Assembly (NCBI GenBank): GCA_025602905.1
Contig: JAHLKI010000054.1
Coordinates: 1-64,000 of the forward strand
Length of the DNA: 64,000 nt
Direction of reading: 5' to 3'
Source of the DNA: Phlyctochytrium arcticum
Taxonomy: Eukaryota > Chytridiomycota > Chytridiomycetes > Chytridiales > Chytridiaceae
Notes under the pieces: model-generated
Databases searched by the model: none
What the model was told of the DNA's origin: nothing
What the model saw: the letters and a program-made list of their open reading frames with translations, nothing else
Translations under genes and position numbers: made by a program
Shown: positions 63,743 through 64,000 of the stretch, one piece after another
How positions within the stretch are numbered: the first letter of the stretch is position 1
Layout of the letters: every line of letters starts with the position of its first letter

Positions 63743-64000
63743 ATGATATCCCTAATGATATCGTCTTCCATACCAACTCTGTGGATCGTACTTCTGGCAG
63801 CAGTGCTCCTTACGCTACCCCCCTACACTTCGACAGCCAGATTCACCACGCCAAGTACTTGCGCCCAATTCAATGTGCCCCCTGCTGTAGTCAACATCAA
63901 CAGCATCGATTCTCGGAATGCAACTGTTCAGTCATGTGCGGATTCTTGCTTTACTCAGCAACCGCCCCTTGATCGGGCAGCTATGAGTGCCACTGTCCAA
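63743..64000 (+). CDS. Partial secreted Cys-containing protein, cut by the window edge
   Basis: An ATG at 63743 opens a frame of 86 codons that runs off the window. It starts with two or three charged-free residues and a long hydrophobic stretch (IPTLWIVLLAAVLLTLPP), a signal peptide or anchor. A Thr/Ser-rich segment and then STCAQFNVPP and SCADSCFTQ follow. Spaced Cys of this type occur in WSC-like carbohydrate-binding domains, but too little is visible to assign one. The start may be supported by a nearby upstream AG (an intron could precede it). Function is unknown; a cell-surface or secreted product is likely. Confidence 0.45.
   Translation, partial: MISLMISSSIPTLWIVLLAAVLLTLPPYTSTARFTTPSTCAQFNVPPAVVNINSIDSRNATVQSCADSCFTQQPPLDRAAMSATVQ

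Overview
The window looks like nuclear DNA of an early-diverging, probably zoosporic (chytrid-like) fungus. The evidence is short introns of about 53-70 bp with GTRNGT...AG borders, fungal housekeeping genes (Pff1-type vacuolar M28 protease, glycogenin, PAS-kinase-type kinase, vasculin-like protein, Rds1-like ferritin-fold protein), a TmcB-like membrane protein and a DPP8/9-like peptidase. A family such as Tmc and the Crinkler-type effector fit chytrids or blastocladiomycetes better than Dikarya. The species cannot be named from this sequence alone.

Region 1 (about 178-16065) is an integrated Polinton/Maverick-like viral element with about 695-bp terminal inverted repeats (TIRs). It carries a protein-primed family B DNA polymerase, a DDE (rve) integrase, a double-jelly-roll-type major capsid protein, a frameshifted minor capsid (penton-like) protein, several small unassigned virion-like ORFs, a GNAT-like ORF and, unexpectedly, a Crinkler-type gene with an HNH-type C-terminal domain and a spliceosomal intron. 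I found no FtsK/HerA packaging ATPase and no adenain-type protease. At least four genes are broken: polymerase (amber codon plus frameshift), penton (frameshift), Crinkler-HNH (frameshift) and a Pro-rich protein (interrupted at a hairpin repeat). The copy is therefore decaying. Two families of small repeats are scattered through it: a 9-nt-period CTACGGAGN repeat and short palindromic hairpin elements.

Region 2 (16066-18385) has two tandem F-box/leucine-rich-repeat paralogues. The first lost its 5' end at the element's right terminus. Region 3 (18952-29025) has the M28 protease (+), a DPP8/9-like serine peptidase (-) and a PAS-kinase-type Ser/Thr kinase (-). About 3.5 kb of apparently gene-free DNA follows, with a cluster of TACTCGAGTA-like palindromes in its first 1.5 kb.

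Region 4 (32565-39288) contains glycogenin (-) and an upstream-in-coordinate partial duplicate of its 3' end. The two copies flank about 2.8 kb of poorly conserved or decayed minus-strand ORFs. Region 5 (41689-52185, +) has a vasculin-like protein, a glutamine-rich three-C2H2 zinc-finger protein and a secreted ferritin-like protein with Ala/Lys/Glu/Gly repeats. Region 6 (52984-62735, -) has a many-exon Tmc-like membrane protein and an FCP1-type (DxDxT) phosphatase. The right edge cuts a secreted Cys-containing protein. No convincing tRNA, rRNA or CRISPR array was seen.
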